A stretch of 48,227 nt of DNA, from positions 1-48,227 of the forward strand of contig CABUKW010000006.1 in the NCBI GenBank assembly GCA_902492275.1, written 5' to 3'. Under the pieces are notes generated by a model. The model did no database searches and was not told where the DNA came from. It saw only the letters and a program-made list of their open reading frames with translations. Origin of the DNA: an uncultured Peptococcaceae bacterium. Its GTDB lineage: Bacteria; Bacillota; Peptococcia; Peptococcales; Peptococcaceae. Position numbers and translations under genes: made by a program. Of this stretch, positions 35,358-43,268 are shown in pieces. Within the stretch, counting starts at the first letter, position 1. Every line of letters starts with the position of its first letter.

Positions 35358-35939
35358 ATGCTTCTTTTCGAGCATCCTGGCAACCAAAATACTGCCCAGG
35401 CTTTACAAATCGCCCTTCAATGCGCTATGCGGCAGCATACCGATCTGCTTGTGGCCTCTACCACAGGCGCTACGGCGCTGGCTTTAGAAGAAATGGCCGG
35501 TCACCGGCAATTTCACGGCAATCTTATTTGTGTAACGCATGCCAACGGCTGGGTTGAAAAAGGCGTCAGTGAAATTTCTGCGCAAACAGTGCAGACGCTG
35601 ACAGCGAAACAAGTAACCGTACTTACCGCCACCCATGCTTTAAGCGGCGCAGAACGCAGCCTTAGCACTGTTTTTCGGGGAATTTATCCAGCTGAAATTA
35701 TGGCCGCAACGCTGCGCATGTTTGGTCAGGGCGTCAAGGTATGCGTGGAAATCGCCGCTATGGCGGCGGACAGCGGCAAACTTGCTTACGGACAGCCGGT
35801 AGTTTGCGTCGCAGGCTCCGCCCGTGGCGCCGACACCGTTTGTCTGCTCACGCCGGCCCATACGGCGGCAATTTTAGAAACAAAAATTCACGAAATCTTA
35901 TGCAAACCGGCGTTGGATCTCCCCACGCGCCAGCCTTAG
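35358..35939 (+). CDS. Stand-alone pyruvate kinase C-terminal-like domain protein
   Basis: 193 residues. It begins FEHPGNQNTAQALQIAL and continues LLVASTTGATALALEEMAG, LICVTHANGWVEKG and VTVLTATHALSGAERS, the pattern of the pyruvate kinase alpha/beta (C-terminal) domain found as a separate protein in anaerobes. It has no kinase barrel. GGAGG stands seven bases before the ATG at 35358; in-frame starts further upstream are not supported. Role unknown. It ends the transporter operon, 90 bases before the LysR gene. Confidence 0.85.
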   Translation: MLLFEHPGNQNTAQALQIALQCAMRQHTDLLVASTTGATALALEEMAGHRQFHGNLICVTHANGWVEKGVSEISAQTVQTLTAKQVTVLTATHALSGAERSLSTVFRGIYPAEIMAATLRMFGQGVKVCVEIAAMAADSGKLAYGQPVVCVAGSARGADTVCLLTPAHTAAILETKIHEILCKPALDLPTRQP

Positions 35940-35964
35940 CGTCACCCGCCGTTTGGCCTCCCTT

Positions 35965-35993
35965 TTGCTTAAATGGACAATTCATGCTATAAT
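35965..35993 (+). promoter_or_regulatory. Promoter of the LysR gene
   Basis: TTGCTT (35965-35970), a 17-base spacer and a perfect TATAAT (35988-35993). The start would be near 36000 with a 30-base leader containing AAAGGGGGG. Confidence 0.7.
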
Positions 35994-36029
35994 AAGTTGT
36001 CTTGATGTATCGCAAAGGGGGGCTTTTTT

Positions 36030-36983
36030 ATGCGCTTAGAACAACTAAAATACATCCTAACCGTAGCCGAATGTCAGTCCATCAATAAAGCCAGCAGCAG
36101 TCTGTTTCTCACGCCGCAGGCCTTAAACCGCTCGATTGCCGCTATCGAAAAAGAAATAGGCGTTACGATTTTTGAACGCTTTACCACCGGCGTGCAGCTC
36201 ACCAAAGAAGGCGAGCAGGTCGTCGCCCTGGCCAACCGGATGCTGACCGATTATGACAGCGTGATGGCCAGCCTGCACCGGCAGGCAGCAACGCCTGTCG
36301 CAGTTCAGCCAATCCGCTTATATGCAGGCTCAGTGTATACCGACTCCTATCTGAATAACCTGGTGATTGACTTTAACGCCGTTCACAGCGATATCCAGGT
36401 CATTATGGACGACTACAGCCATCACACTGTCACCCGCATTTTTGAACAGCTGCATAAAAACAAAGATCCCAACTGGATGCTTTTTACCAATATTGCCGCC
36501 GATGAGACCTCCCGTCCGCAGCCTATTCAGCAGCTGCTGCAGGAAACTGTCGTTTTGCCAACAGCGCTGGACGGCTCCTGCATTGCCTGCGTCAGCAAAG
36601 ACAGCCTCCTGGCGCGGCAAAAAGAGGTATCGCTAAAGGTGCTGGCCCAATATCCCCTGGTGCGCTTTATTACAGGCAGCGAAAAAGACAGCGATAATAC
36701 GGAAGGCTATTTCAACACCTATACCACCAGTGCCAGCGTGCATTTAGCCAGCGGACTGTTTTCCTGGATTAACGCTATCGCCGAAAACGTGGGCGTCGGG
36801 CTGGTATTGGACGTGGCGTGCCGCCATAGCGCCAAAACCCGCGATCTCTTCGATAAGGTAAAAGTCTTAACCATCAAAGAAGACACCAGCTTTCAGTCCT
36901 GTTTTATTTTGCCGCCCAATTATTCCGACGCTGTAGCCCGGTTTGTAGAATTTACTTGTAACGAGCTGCGCAAAATTATTTAA
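36030..36983 (+). CDS. LysR-family transcriptional regulator
   Basis: 317 residues. N-terminal winged helix: MRLEQLKYILTVAECQSINK, SSSLFLTPQALNRSIAAIEKEIG, then FERFTTGVQLTKEGEQVV. The C-terminal part is a periplasmic-binding-protein-like sensor (IRLYAGSVYTDSYLNNLVIDF and beyond). LysR regulators sense a pathway metabolite. Here it has its own promoter and lies downstream, in the same direction, of the transporter and amidohydrolase-like genes, so it may control that operon, although most LysR targets are divergent. Confidence 0.93.
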   Translation: MRLEQLKYILTVAECQSINKASSSLFLTPQALNRSIAAIEKEIGVTIFERFTTGVQLTKEGEQVVALANRMLTDYDSVMASLHRQAATPVAVQPIRLYAGSVYTDSYLNNLVIDFNAVHSDIQVIMDDYSHHTVTRIFEQLHKNKDPNWMLFTNIAADETSRPQPIQQLLQETVVLPTALDGSCIACVSKDSLLARQKEVSLKVLAQYPLVRFITGSEKDSDNTEGYFNTYTTSASVHLASGLFSWINAIAENVGVGLVLDVACRHSAKTRDLFDKVKVLTIKEDTSFQSCFILPPNYSDAVARFVEFTCNELRKII

Positions 36984-37086
36984 CAAGACCTGTCTATCGT
37001 CGGTGCGCGGCTGTCTTTCAATAAAACCTGCAAGCAAAGCTTAGCTTAAAAATTTGCAGACAGCAGAACGTACCGTTTTCCGAAAA

Positions 37087-37115
37087 AAACCGCCAGCTTA
37101 AACAGCCGGCGGTTT
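37087..37115 (-). terminator. Terminator of the second EamA exporter gene
   Basis: AAACCGCC (37087-37094) pairs with GGCGGTTT (37108-37115). On the minus strand the stem is followed by a run of seven T. It also lies past the LysR stop on the other strand, where no U-tract follows. Confidence 0.72.
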
Positions 37116-37189
37116 CTCCCTGATTTATCGTTTTATCGTCTGGCCTTCATCCCAAAGAACAAACTTTTTTACTGCGTCATAGGCTCCGA

Positions 37190-38086
37190 TTACTCCGTTC
37201 GTTTTGGCAGGGACACATTTAAAATCACAATGCCTGCCAGAATTAAAATAATGCCGCTGCATTTGCCCACAGTCATCACGTCGCCAAACACAGCCACACC
37301 AATGATGGTAGCTACTACCGGCTCCACAGTGGCCATCACAGAAGCGTGACTGGCTGCCACGCCGGTAAGCCCCCGAGTATACAGCAAATAGGGAAACATG
37401 CAGGCCAAAATCCCCAGTCCCGCGCCATAAAGCAGCACCGCAGGATTTTGCAGCATCGGCGCCAGTTCAGACACATGACTCAGCGGCAGCGTGCCCAAAG
37501 CCGCCAGCACAAAGGTGTAAAAGGTAATGGTAATGCTGTGATATTTTTTCAAAGCATAGGTGCTGAAAATACTGTACAGCGCATAGCCGAAGGCCGAAGC
37601 CAGACCGACCAAAATACCCGCCGCCCCGATAGACCCGCCGCCCGTTAAGCCAGTCACCAACACACAGCCGGCAAAGGTCATCAGCACCACGACGCCTTTT
37701 TTCACCGTAAATTTTTCATGAAACAAGATAATGGACATCAGCATTACCATCATCGGCGCGGTATACAAAAGCACCGCCGCCACCGAAACCGACACCATAG
37801 CGATACAGGTGAAATAACAATAATTGAAAAACATCAGGCTGCAAATGCCGGTGCCAAAAAACATCCACCAATCCCGCAGCTCAATTTTGAACAGCTGCCG
37901 ATTGGTGCAGCAAATATAAATGCCCAGGCAGACCGCCGCAATGCCAATACGCAGCAGCATAATCTGAAACCGATCCAGCCCCAAATCGGACAGATAATTG
38001 AAAAACAGCCCAATGGAACCCCACAAAACCCCCGCTGCCAATATGTAAATGTAAAAAATATTTTGAATCCATCTTCTGTTCATCAT
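37190..38086 (-). CDS. DMT-superfamily (EamA) transporter
   Basis: 298 residues, ten predicted helices in two EamA repeats. Seen: GVLWGSIGLFFNYLSDLGLD in helix 1, FFNYCYFTCIAMVSVSVAAVLLYTAP closing the first repeat (key part LLYTAPMMVML), LYSIFSTYALKKY, and SVMATVEPVVATIIGVAVFGD in the second repeat. A metabolite exporter or importer of unknown substrate. Two adjacent ATGs at 38086 and 38083; GGAGAG is seven bases before the first. A longer in-frame start at 38188 has no ribosome binding site. Confidence 0.9.
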   Translation of the reverse strand: MMNRRWIQNIFYIYILAAGVLWGSIGLFFNYLSDLGLDRFQIMLLRIGIAAVCLGIYICCTNRQLFKIELRDWWMFFGTGICSLMFFNYCYFTCIAMVSVSVAAVLLYTAPMMVMLMSIILFHEKFTVKKGVVVLMTFAGCVLVTGLTGGGSIGAAGILVGLASAFGYALYSIFSTYALKKYHSITITFYTFVLAALGTLPLSHVSELAPMLQNPAVLLYGAGLGILACMFPYLLYTRGLTGVAASHASVMATVEPVVATIIGVAVFGDVMTVGKCSGIILILAGIVILNVSLPKRTE

Positions 38087-38187
38087 GATACGTCTCTCCA
38101 GTTTTACACAATTCTTTTTCGATCCATCTCCGCTTCGCACCGCCATATACAAAGCGAAGGAATTCAAATACAATGATGCCAAACACA

Positions 38188-38300
38188 AAAAAGTACGCCC
38201 CCATAGGGCATAAGGAAATTCGCGCAGAGCAAGGCATCTCTTGCAACCATCTTACCCAGGGCGCTGGTTTTTTTTCGTTTCACTAGGCGGTTTTTGGAAT
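38188..38300. repeat. Truncated left-half copies of the structured element
   Basis: The stretch CCCATAGGGCATA, then AGGAAATTCGCGCAGAGCA and AGGCATCTCTTG (38207-38245) matches the left half of copy II at 38418-38477 with several substitutions, then breaks off. A second scrap, CACTAGGCGGTTTTTGG (38281-38297), resembles the arm-loop junction of other copies. Together with copies II and III these fill the 475-bp gap 38087-38561, which has no gene. Confidence 0.55.
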
Positions 38301-38328
38301 CGTCTTATCTAGGGCGTTAGATTTTTTT

Positions 38329-38415
38329 CTTTTGGGAAGGCGGCTTTCAAATTTGCGCAGTGACGCGTACTTTTGGTACGCGAGCAAGCGAATTTGAAAA
38401 CAACGCACCCAAAAG
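38329..38415. repeat. Structured intergenic element, complete copy III
   Basis: Outer arm CTTTTGGG/CCCAAAAG (38329-38336, 38408-38415), one base, AGGCGGC (38338-38344), inner helix starting TTTCAAATT (38345-38353) against AATTTGAAA (38391-38399) with three further pairs, ACAACGCA (38400-38407). The tip is GACGCGTAC-TTTTG-GTACGCGAGC, where CGCGTAC pairs perfectly with GTACGCG. Helix sequences differ from copies I and II; loop motifs and their spacing are the same. Confidence 0.8.
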
Positions 38416-38437
38416 TAAAAAAGACGCGCCCTTCATA

Positions 38438-38558
38438 GGGCATAGGAAAATTTGTGTAGAGCAAGGCGGCTCTTGAAACGGCGACGCGAGACTATACATC
38501 AGGTATGCGAGCTAGCCGTTTCAAGAACAACGCAGCTATACGCAAATTTAGCATGCCC
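38438..38558. repeat. Structured intergenic element, complete copy II
   Basis: Outer arms GGGCAT/ATGCCC (38438-38443, 38553-38558) and AAATTTGTGTAGAGC/GCTATACGCAAATTT (38448-38462, 38535-38549), AGGCGGC (38464-38470), perfect 12-bp helix TCTTGAAACGGC/GCCGTTTCAAGA (38471-38482, 38515-38526), ACAACGCA (38527-38534), and a tip GACGCGAG-AC-TATAC-ATCAG-GTATG-CGAGCTA. It ends four bases before the stop of the minus-strand YdcF-like gene, as copy I touches the stop of the TPR gene, in the same orientation. Confidence 0.82.
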
Positions 38559-38561
38559 CAC

Positions 38562-39308
38562 CTAGTAGCCTAGGAGATAAAGCCGCCCCACCGCCACCCC
38601 CTCTCGCAAAAAATAATTCAACCGCAGGACAGGCAGCGTTGTCTTAGCTGGCACGCCCAACGGCTCCAAGTCAGCCTGCCGCGCCAAATATTTTGCCCGA
38701 TAGAGATGATACTCGCTGCTGAGAACCGCCACCTTTTCCGGTAGTTTTCCGCCATTCAACTGCCGCAACAGCTCTGCCGAATACTGAAAATTCTCTCTGG
38801 TGGTAGCGGAGGTTTCCTCTTTATAAAGCCGCTGGGCGGCAATTCCATGCGCCGTCAGCCATTGATACATGGCCTCGGCCTCGCTGATGTCCTCGCCGTT
38901 TCCTCGTCCGCCGCTTAAAATAGCCTTACCGTCAGGATTGGCCTGCAGCCAGGCCTCCGCTGCCGTCAGACGGTTCAGCAGCGATAGCGACGGCGTGCGC
39001 CCATTGACGCCAGCCCCTAACACAACCAAATAATCGGCGTCGTTGGGGAAATCCCCCTGCGCAGCCGCTACGATGGGCACTTCGACAGCGCCCAAAACCA
39101 GCACACCGGCAACGGTCAGCCCCAGCAGCAGCCGCCGCATCCAGCGTGCCGGAGCATAGCCCAGCAGCAAGGTCAGCACTGCCAGTCCCAGACAAACCAG
39201 CACAGTGGTCTGATAGCCAACCAAGGCAAACTGAAAAAAGCAGGCCAGCAGAGCAAAGACGGCTGCCAGCCGCAATATTTTTTTCTTTGTCCTTGTCTGT
39301 GATGTCAT
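38562..39308 (-). CDS. YdcF/SanA-like DUF218 membrane protein
   Basis: 248 residues: two or three N-terminal membrane helices (to about residue 85), then a DUF218 domain with DADYLVVLGAGVNGRTPS, AILSGGRGNGEDISEAEAM, the ETSATTRENF motif and LSSEYHLYRAKYLA. This layout matches ElyC/SanA/YdcF proteins linked to envelope polysaccharide and peptidoglycan precursor handling; the exact reaction is not established. GGGGGG lies before ATG 39308; a TTG one codon upstream is also in frame. It is followed directly by structured element II. Confidence 0.88.
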   Translation of the reverse strand: MTSQTRTKKKILRLAAVFALLACFFQFALVGYQTTVLVCLGLAVLTLLLGYAPARWMRRLLLGLTVAGVLVLGAVEVPIVAAAQGDFPNDADYLVVLGAGVNGRTPSLSLLNRLTAAEAWLQANPDGKAILSGGRGNGEDISEAEAMYQWLTAHGIAAQRLYKEETSATTRENFQYSAELLRQLNGGKLPEKVAVLSSEYHLYRAKYLARQADLEPLGVPAKTTLPVLRLNYFLREGVAVGRLYLLGY

Positions 39309-39323
39309 CAACGTCCCCCCTGC

Positions 39324-40220
39324 CTATCGGTCAGCCTCTGTTACGCCAAATTCCTCCCGATGCTGTTCAAAAAAATCAAAATAAGTGCGCACATGCCTCA
39401 GCTCCGTCCAGGGCTTCACCATCACCGGCGCCCCATCCAAATCGTAGATGCGGCAATGGGGCATCGCCAACAAAAACGGCGAGTGGGTGGCAATGATAAA
39501 CTGACAATGATAAAAACGGGCCGTATCAGCAATAAATTGACCTAACTGTAACTGCAAATCGGCGGCCAGACTGTTTTCCGGTTCGTCCAGCAAATACAGC
39601 GCGTCTTCTTTGATATGCTCCGTAAAAAAGCGAAAGGCGCTCTCGCCGTTGGATTGCTCCCGCACATTCTGCATCACATGCTTTTTCACATACTTAGAGC
39701 CTGTCAAACGTTTGGCCGCATTATTTCGTTTTAGCTTTTCATAGTCCTCCAGCGAAGACATCCGAAAGGCCGCATGCCGTTCTTCGGCATATTCGGCCAG
39801 CAAATCCTCCCGCCGCAAATCCACCTGCTCATTCAGGCAGCGCAAATCCAACAGATAATCAAATACGTCGTCGCTGGTAATCATCCGGCTGGCATCGGCA
39901 ATGGCGATCAGAAATTTGGGCGCTTCATAGCTGCACTGCGCCACATAATCGGCAAAAAAATTGCTGCGGTTAAAATAGGTGCCCCGTCTGATGCGCAGCC
40001 GCTCCGCAATCAAATTCAGCAGCGTCGTCTTGCCGGAGCCGTTTCCGCCATACAAGAACGTCACCGGCGCAAAACGCAGCTCGGTCAGTTGCTTCTCCGG
40101 GAAAATCCCAAAAGGATAATAGGACGTATAACAAGTGCGTTTCATTTCCCAATTTGTCTCGGGACTGCAGTAGTGTTCCTCCCAACCAGGAGAAGGCAGC
40201 GTAAAAGACTCTAAGTACAT
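39324..40220 (-). CDS. AAA-family ATPase (ABC/SMC-like P-loop)
   Basis: 298 residues. Walker A LYGGNGSGKTT (about 56-66), a signature-poor middle part with RRGTYFNRSNFFADYVAQ, Walker B LYLLDEPENSLAAD near 210, and the H-loop FIIATHSPFLLAM near 245. This is the compact ATP-binding-cassette type (AAA_21/AAA_23) used in stand-alone ATPases and some defence or DNA-repair proteins. It has no nuclease domain. AAAGGTGG precedes ATG 40220. It follows a small membrane protein gene by 18 bases in one transcription unit. Substrate unknown. Confidence 0.87.
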   Translation of the reverse strand: MYLESFTLPSPGWEEHYCSPETNWEMKRTCYTSYYPFGIFPEKQLTELRFAPVTFLYGGNGSGKTTLLNLIAERLRIRRGTYFNRSNFFADYVAQCSYEAPKFLIAIADASRMITSDDVFDYLLDLRCLNEQVDLRREDLLAEYAEERHAAFRMSSLEDYEKLKRNNAAKRLTGSKYVKKHVMQNVREQSNGESAFRFFTEHIKEDALYLLDEPENSLAADLQLQLGQFIADTARFYHCQFIIATHSPFLLAMPHCRIYDLDGAPVMVKPWTELRHVRTYFDFFEQHREEFGVTEADR

Positions 40221-40238
40221 AGGCTCCACCTTTCTTCT

Positions 40239-40643
40239 TCAACGGCGGTTATGTTTCAGCAGCCCAAAAGCCAACGGCGGCAAACAAGACAGCGCCAGGG
40301 CAATCCAATAGCCGGGATACACTGTAGAGAGACCAATCTCCCAACTGATTTTGCCAGTGATAAAGGCGGTATGCCAGGTAGGCAGCCAAGCCAGATAGAC
40401 CATCGGCGCCGTCAGCAACAAACAAAGCACCAACGCCCAAATCCAGCGGGATTGCTTCTGCCAAAATTCCAGGCACAGCCATCCTGCCGCCAATAGCTGC
40501 AAGCCCGTATACCCAGCCAGAGAAACGCCCCACCGATAACCGGTCATCTGCGGATTAAACGAAAAACAAGGCATACACCAGGCTAGCAGTGAAACCGCCA
40601 GCACCATGAGAAATTGATTGCGTTTTTGTATGGTAGTAAACAT
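40239..40643 (-). CDS. Hypothetical four-helix membrane protein
   Basis: 134 residues with about four hydrophobic helices (FLMVLAVSLLAWCMPCFSF, YTGLQLLAAGWLCLEF, IWALVLCLLLTAPMVYLAW, GYWIALALSCLPPLAFGLL) and a basic end. No family recognised. AAAGGAG is upstream of the ATG. First gene of a two-gene unit with the AAA ATPase, so the two may act together at the membrane. Confidence 0.75.
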   Translation of the reverse strand: MFTTIQKRNQFLMVLAVSLLAWCMPCFSFNPQMTGYRWGVSLAGYTGLQLLAAGWLCLEFWQKQSRWIWALVLCLLLTAPMVYLAWLPTWHTAFITGKISWEIGLSTVYPGYWIALALSCLPPLAFGLLKHNRR

Positions 40644-40703
40644 AAGCGGCTCCTTTCAGGATAACAAAATTTCCAGAATTCAATGCGCTCATTCCACAAT
40701 ATC

Positions 40704-40732
40704 ATTATAAAAAGAACCATGCAAAAAGGCAA
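40704..40732 (-). promoter_or_regulatory. Promoter of the membrane protein/AAA ATPase unit
   Basis: On the minus strand TTGCCT (40732-40727), a 17-base spacer and a perfect TATAAT (40709-40704), about 60 bases before the start codon. Confidence 0.65.
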
Positions 40733-40819
40733 GGTGCTTTTTACAGCTGCGGCGCTTTCTGCCTGAACAAAAGAGCCATCTATTTGGCTCATGATATCCA
40801 TTGAGAATTGGTACGGCTG

Positions 40820-40833
40820 TATAACCGGTTATA
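40820..40833. promoter_or_regulatory. 14-base palindrome, candidate operator
   Basis: TATAACCGGTTATA is a perfect palindrome in the intergenic region between the divergent membrane-protein and oxidoreductase genes, 82 bases before the oxidoreductase ATG. It could bind a dimeric regulator. No regulator gene adjoins. Confidence 0.4.
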
Positions 40834-40914
40834 AATTGTTTCAATATTGCCACTGCTTTTCTGATATGGTACGCTGATTGCAGAGAATTTAATTTTTGAA
40901 ATGAGGCGATTTTT

Positions 40915-42864
40915 ATGCAACGCAATTTTCCCCATCTCTGCAGTCCGCTGACTGTAGGCAATGTAACCTTTCGCAACCGCATGTGTTCTGCGCCCATGAG
41001 CGGCGCGGAAATCACCGCCGATTGCTGTATTGGCCGCAGTTCCCGTGCTTTTTATGAGTTACGGGCCAAAGGCGGCGCTGCCAACGTAACCGTATCGGAA
41101 GTGATGGTGCATCCCGATACCGACGGCTCCCACGCCTATCATCTGAATACCACGGTGCCCGGCTCCATTCCCAGCTTTACCCTCACCGCCGACGCCATTC
41201 GCCGTCATGGCGCCATTCCCAGTGTGGAATTATCCCATTCCGGTCAGTATGCCGGAACCTACATGCAGGATAAAAATAAAAAATCCTCCATCTGTCAATG
41301 GGGCCCCTCAGAAGGTACCCGTCCCGACGGCCGTCCAGTAAAGGCGCTCACCGTCGACATGCTGCAGGAAATTATACAGGCTTATGCTGACGTAGCCGCA
41401 TTGGCCAAGCGCTGCGGCTTTGAAATGATTATGGTACACGGCGGTCACGGCTGGCTCTTAAATCAGTTTTTGTCGCCCTACTTTAACCACCGCACCGATG
41501 CTTACGGCGGCAGCCTGGAAAACCGCGTCCGCCTGGCGCAGGAGGTGCTGACTGCTGTGCGCAAAGCAGTTGGCCCGGGCTTTCCCATCGAATTTCGGAT
41601 GAGCGGCGACGAATTTTTTAACGGCGGCTATACCTTGGAAGAAGGCATTCAGATTGCCAAGCTGCTGGAGCCTTATGTGGATATTCTGCATATTTCCGCC
41701 GGCACCTATCAGCAGGGCTTTGGCCGCACCCATCCGTCTATGTTTCTGCCCCATGGCGTCAATGTGTATCTGGCTGCCGAAATCAAAAAGCATGTATCGG
41801 TGCCGGTTGCCACGCTGGGCGGCTTAAACGACCCGGCCCAAATGGAAGCAATCATCGCCTCCGGTCAGGCCGATTTGATTTACATGGGCCGCGCTTTGTT
41901 GGCTGACCATGAACTGCCCCGCAAGGTAATGGCCAATCGGGAAGACGATATTGTCCGCTGTCTGCGCTGCTTCACCTGTATGGCCGAACGGGGCATGACC
42001 TCCACCCGCCGCTGCGCCGTCAATCCGCTCATCGGACGGGAACTAGACGGCACCGAAGTCCTGCCGGCTGCGCAAAAGAAAAAAGTGCTGATTGCCGGCG
42101 GCGGTCCCGGCGGCTTAAAGGCTGCACAAACAGCGGCACAGCGCGGACATGACGTACTGCTCTGCGAAAAATCAGACACCATCGGCGGCATCTTAAAAGA
42201 AGAACAGGCCATTCCCTTTAAATATGAAATGTACCAGCTAGGCAACACGCTGGCCAAACTGGCCCAGGACGCCGGCGCGGAAATCCGTCTGAACACAGAA
42301 GTAACGCCCGAATTGGTAGCTGCAATCCAGCCCGACGCCCTGATTATCGCTGTCGGTTCTCTGCCTGTGCAGCCGCCGATCCCCGGTTTGCAAGGCGACA
42401 ATGTGATTTTGGTGAACAATTATTATCAGCAGCAAGACCAGGTCGGCGATACAGTTGTTGTGCTAGGCGGCGGGTTGGCCGGCTGCGAAACAGCCATTCA
42501 TCTGGCTCGGGAAGGCAAGCAGGTTAGCCTCATCGAAATGCGCGGCGAGCTGGCCCCCGACGCCAACATTCGGCACCGCCCGCTGCTGTTAAAAGAAATT
42601 GCAGCGCAAAACATTCAGGTCTACACCCAGCATACTGGCAGACAAATTACCGCCGACGGCGTGCATTGCGTCGATGCCGACGGAAAAAACGTTTTCGTGG
42701 CAGGCTCCACCGTTATCTGCGCCCTGGGACAAAAGCCAAATAAGGCTGCGGTCGACGCTTTACGGAACAGCGCGCCCTATGTGGCCGTTATCGGCGATTG
42801 CGGCAAAGTCGCCAATATCACCGCCGCCGTTTATCAGGGCTACCATGCTGCGTTAGATATTTAA
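40915..42864 (+). CDS. NADH:flavin oxidoreductase, enoate/2,4-dienoyl-CoA reductase type
   Basis: 649 residues in three parts. An FMN TIM barrel (about 1-340: NRMCSAPMSGAEIT, VHGGHGWLLNQFLSP, FNHRTDAYGGSLENR). A 4Fe-4S motif C-x2-C-x2-C-x11-C near 348 (CLRCFTCMAE, then RRCAVNP). FAD and NAD(P) Rossmann folds (VLIAGGGPGGLKAAQ and VVVLGGGLAGCETAI). Such enzymes reduce C=C bonds of enoates, dienoyl-CoAs or related compounds, or demethylate or reduce plant metabolites in gut anaerobes; the substrate cannot be told. Like other members it has His and Tyr residues in the barrel (HYGGHG-type loop is HGGHG here). GAGGCG precedes the ATG. Transcribed alone. Confidence 0.92.
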   Translation: MQRNFPHLCSPLTVGNVTFRNRMCSAPMSGAEITADCCIGRSSRAFYELRAKGGAANVTVSEVMVHPDTDGSHAYHLNTTVPGSIPSFTLTADAIRRHGAIPSVELSHSGQYAGTYMQDKNKKSSICQWGPSEGTRPDGRPVKALTVDMLQEIIQAYADVAALAKRCGFEMIMVHGGHGWLLNQFLSPYFNHRTDAYGGSLENRVRLAQEVLTAVRKAVGPGFPIEFRMSGDEFFNGGYTLEEGIQIAKLLEPYVDILHISAGTYQQGFGRTHPSMFLPHGVNVYLAAEIKKHVSVPVATLGGLNDPAQMEAIIASGQADLIYMGRALLADHELPRKVMANREDDIVRCLRCFTCMAERGMTSTRRCAVNPLIGRELDGTEVLPAAQKKKVLIAGGGPGGLKAAQTAAQRGHDVLLCEKSDTIGGILKEEQAIPFKYEMYQLGNTLAKLAQDAGAEIRLNTEVTPELVAAIQPDALIIAVGSLPVQPPIPGLQGDNVILVNNYYQQQDQVGDTVVVLGGGLAGCETAIHLAREGKQVSLIEMRGELAPDANIRHRPLLLKEIAAQNIQVYTQHTGRQITADGVHCVDADGKNVFVAGSTVICALGQKPNKAAVDALRNSAPYVAVIGDCGKVANITAAVYQGYHAALDI

Positions 42865-42877
42865 GTTTTTTGCTACA

Positions 42878-43079
42878 CTTTGCCCGATCCCTCCGTGGAC
42901 CCAACCATTCGCGCATTCGCACAAAAAAGCGTGCTTTAAACGCGCTTCAAACGTCGGGCATCGGACAGTTCCTTGCTTGTGCAGCTTTATTGAACTGGCG
43001 TTCAGCACGCTTTGCACAAGCTGCGTCACAGTCCGCCCCACCAGAAAGGCGTGGGACGCAAGTCGGAATTTGGGCAAAG
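42878..43079. other. Gene-free structured element
   Basis: Outer arms CTTTGCCC (42878-42885) and GGGCAAAG (43072-43079) pair perfectly, followed inward by TCCG/CGGA (42892-42895, 43065-43068). Inside are CGGAC/GTCCG, a CCCAC/GTGGG hairpin, TGAACTGGCGTTCA, and two rival pairings: CTTGTGCA/TGCACAAG and GCAGCTT/AAGCTGC, which share bases and cannot form together. An 82-codon open frame on the minus strand crosses it without a convincing ribosome binding site and looks incidental. I do not recognise the family. The whole 691-bp gap 42865-43555 has no gene: after this element come the palindromic repeats and a terminator. Confidence 0.5.
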
Positions 43080-43143
43080 GTAGCGGGGAGTTTAAAACCA
43101 TAGGACGGCAGCAAGTGCCCTTTTGGTCATCCAGCGCCCCTTT

Positions 43144-43268
43144 TTGTCATCCTGAGCGAAGCGAAGGATCTTCCCTCCGGTATTAGGCTTTGGAAGACCC
43201 TTCGACAAGCTCAGGGTGACAAAGCGGTTCTATCCCTTGGAAGATGCTTCGACAGGCTCAGCATGACA
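43144..43268. repeat. GTCATCCTGAGC-type palindromic repeats
   Basis: TTGTCATCCTGAGCGAAGCG is followed by CCTTCGACAAGCTCAGGGTG and then by a second inverted unit, GCTTCGACAGGCTCAGCATG, so two right-hand units are direct repeats of each other and both complement the left one. This sequence family is widespread in intergenic DNA of many bacteria. No gene lies here. Confidence 0.75.

Noticed and set aside
43030..43095. c-di-GMP-I riboswitch
   Set aside because: GTGGGACGCAA and GGTAGCGGGG recall the core, but the GGGCAAACC part before the tetraloop helix and the receptor pairing are absent, and no gene follows on the plus strand.
42853..43101. 82-residue open frame on the minus strand
   Set aside because: No good ribosome binding site, no recognisable domain, and it spans the palindromic structured element, so it is probably incidental.
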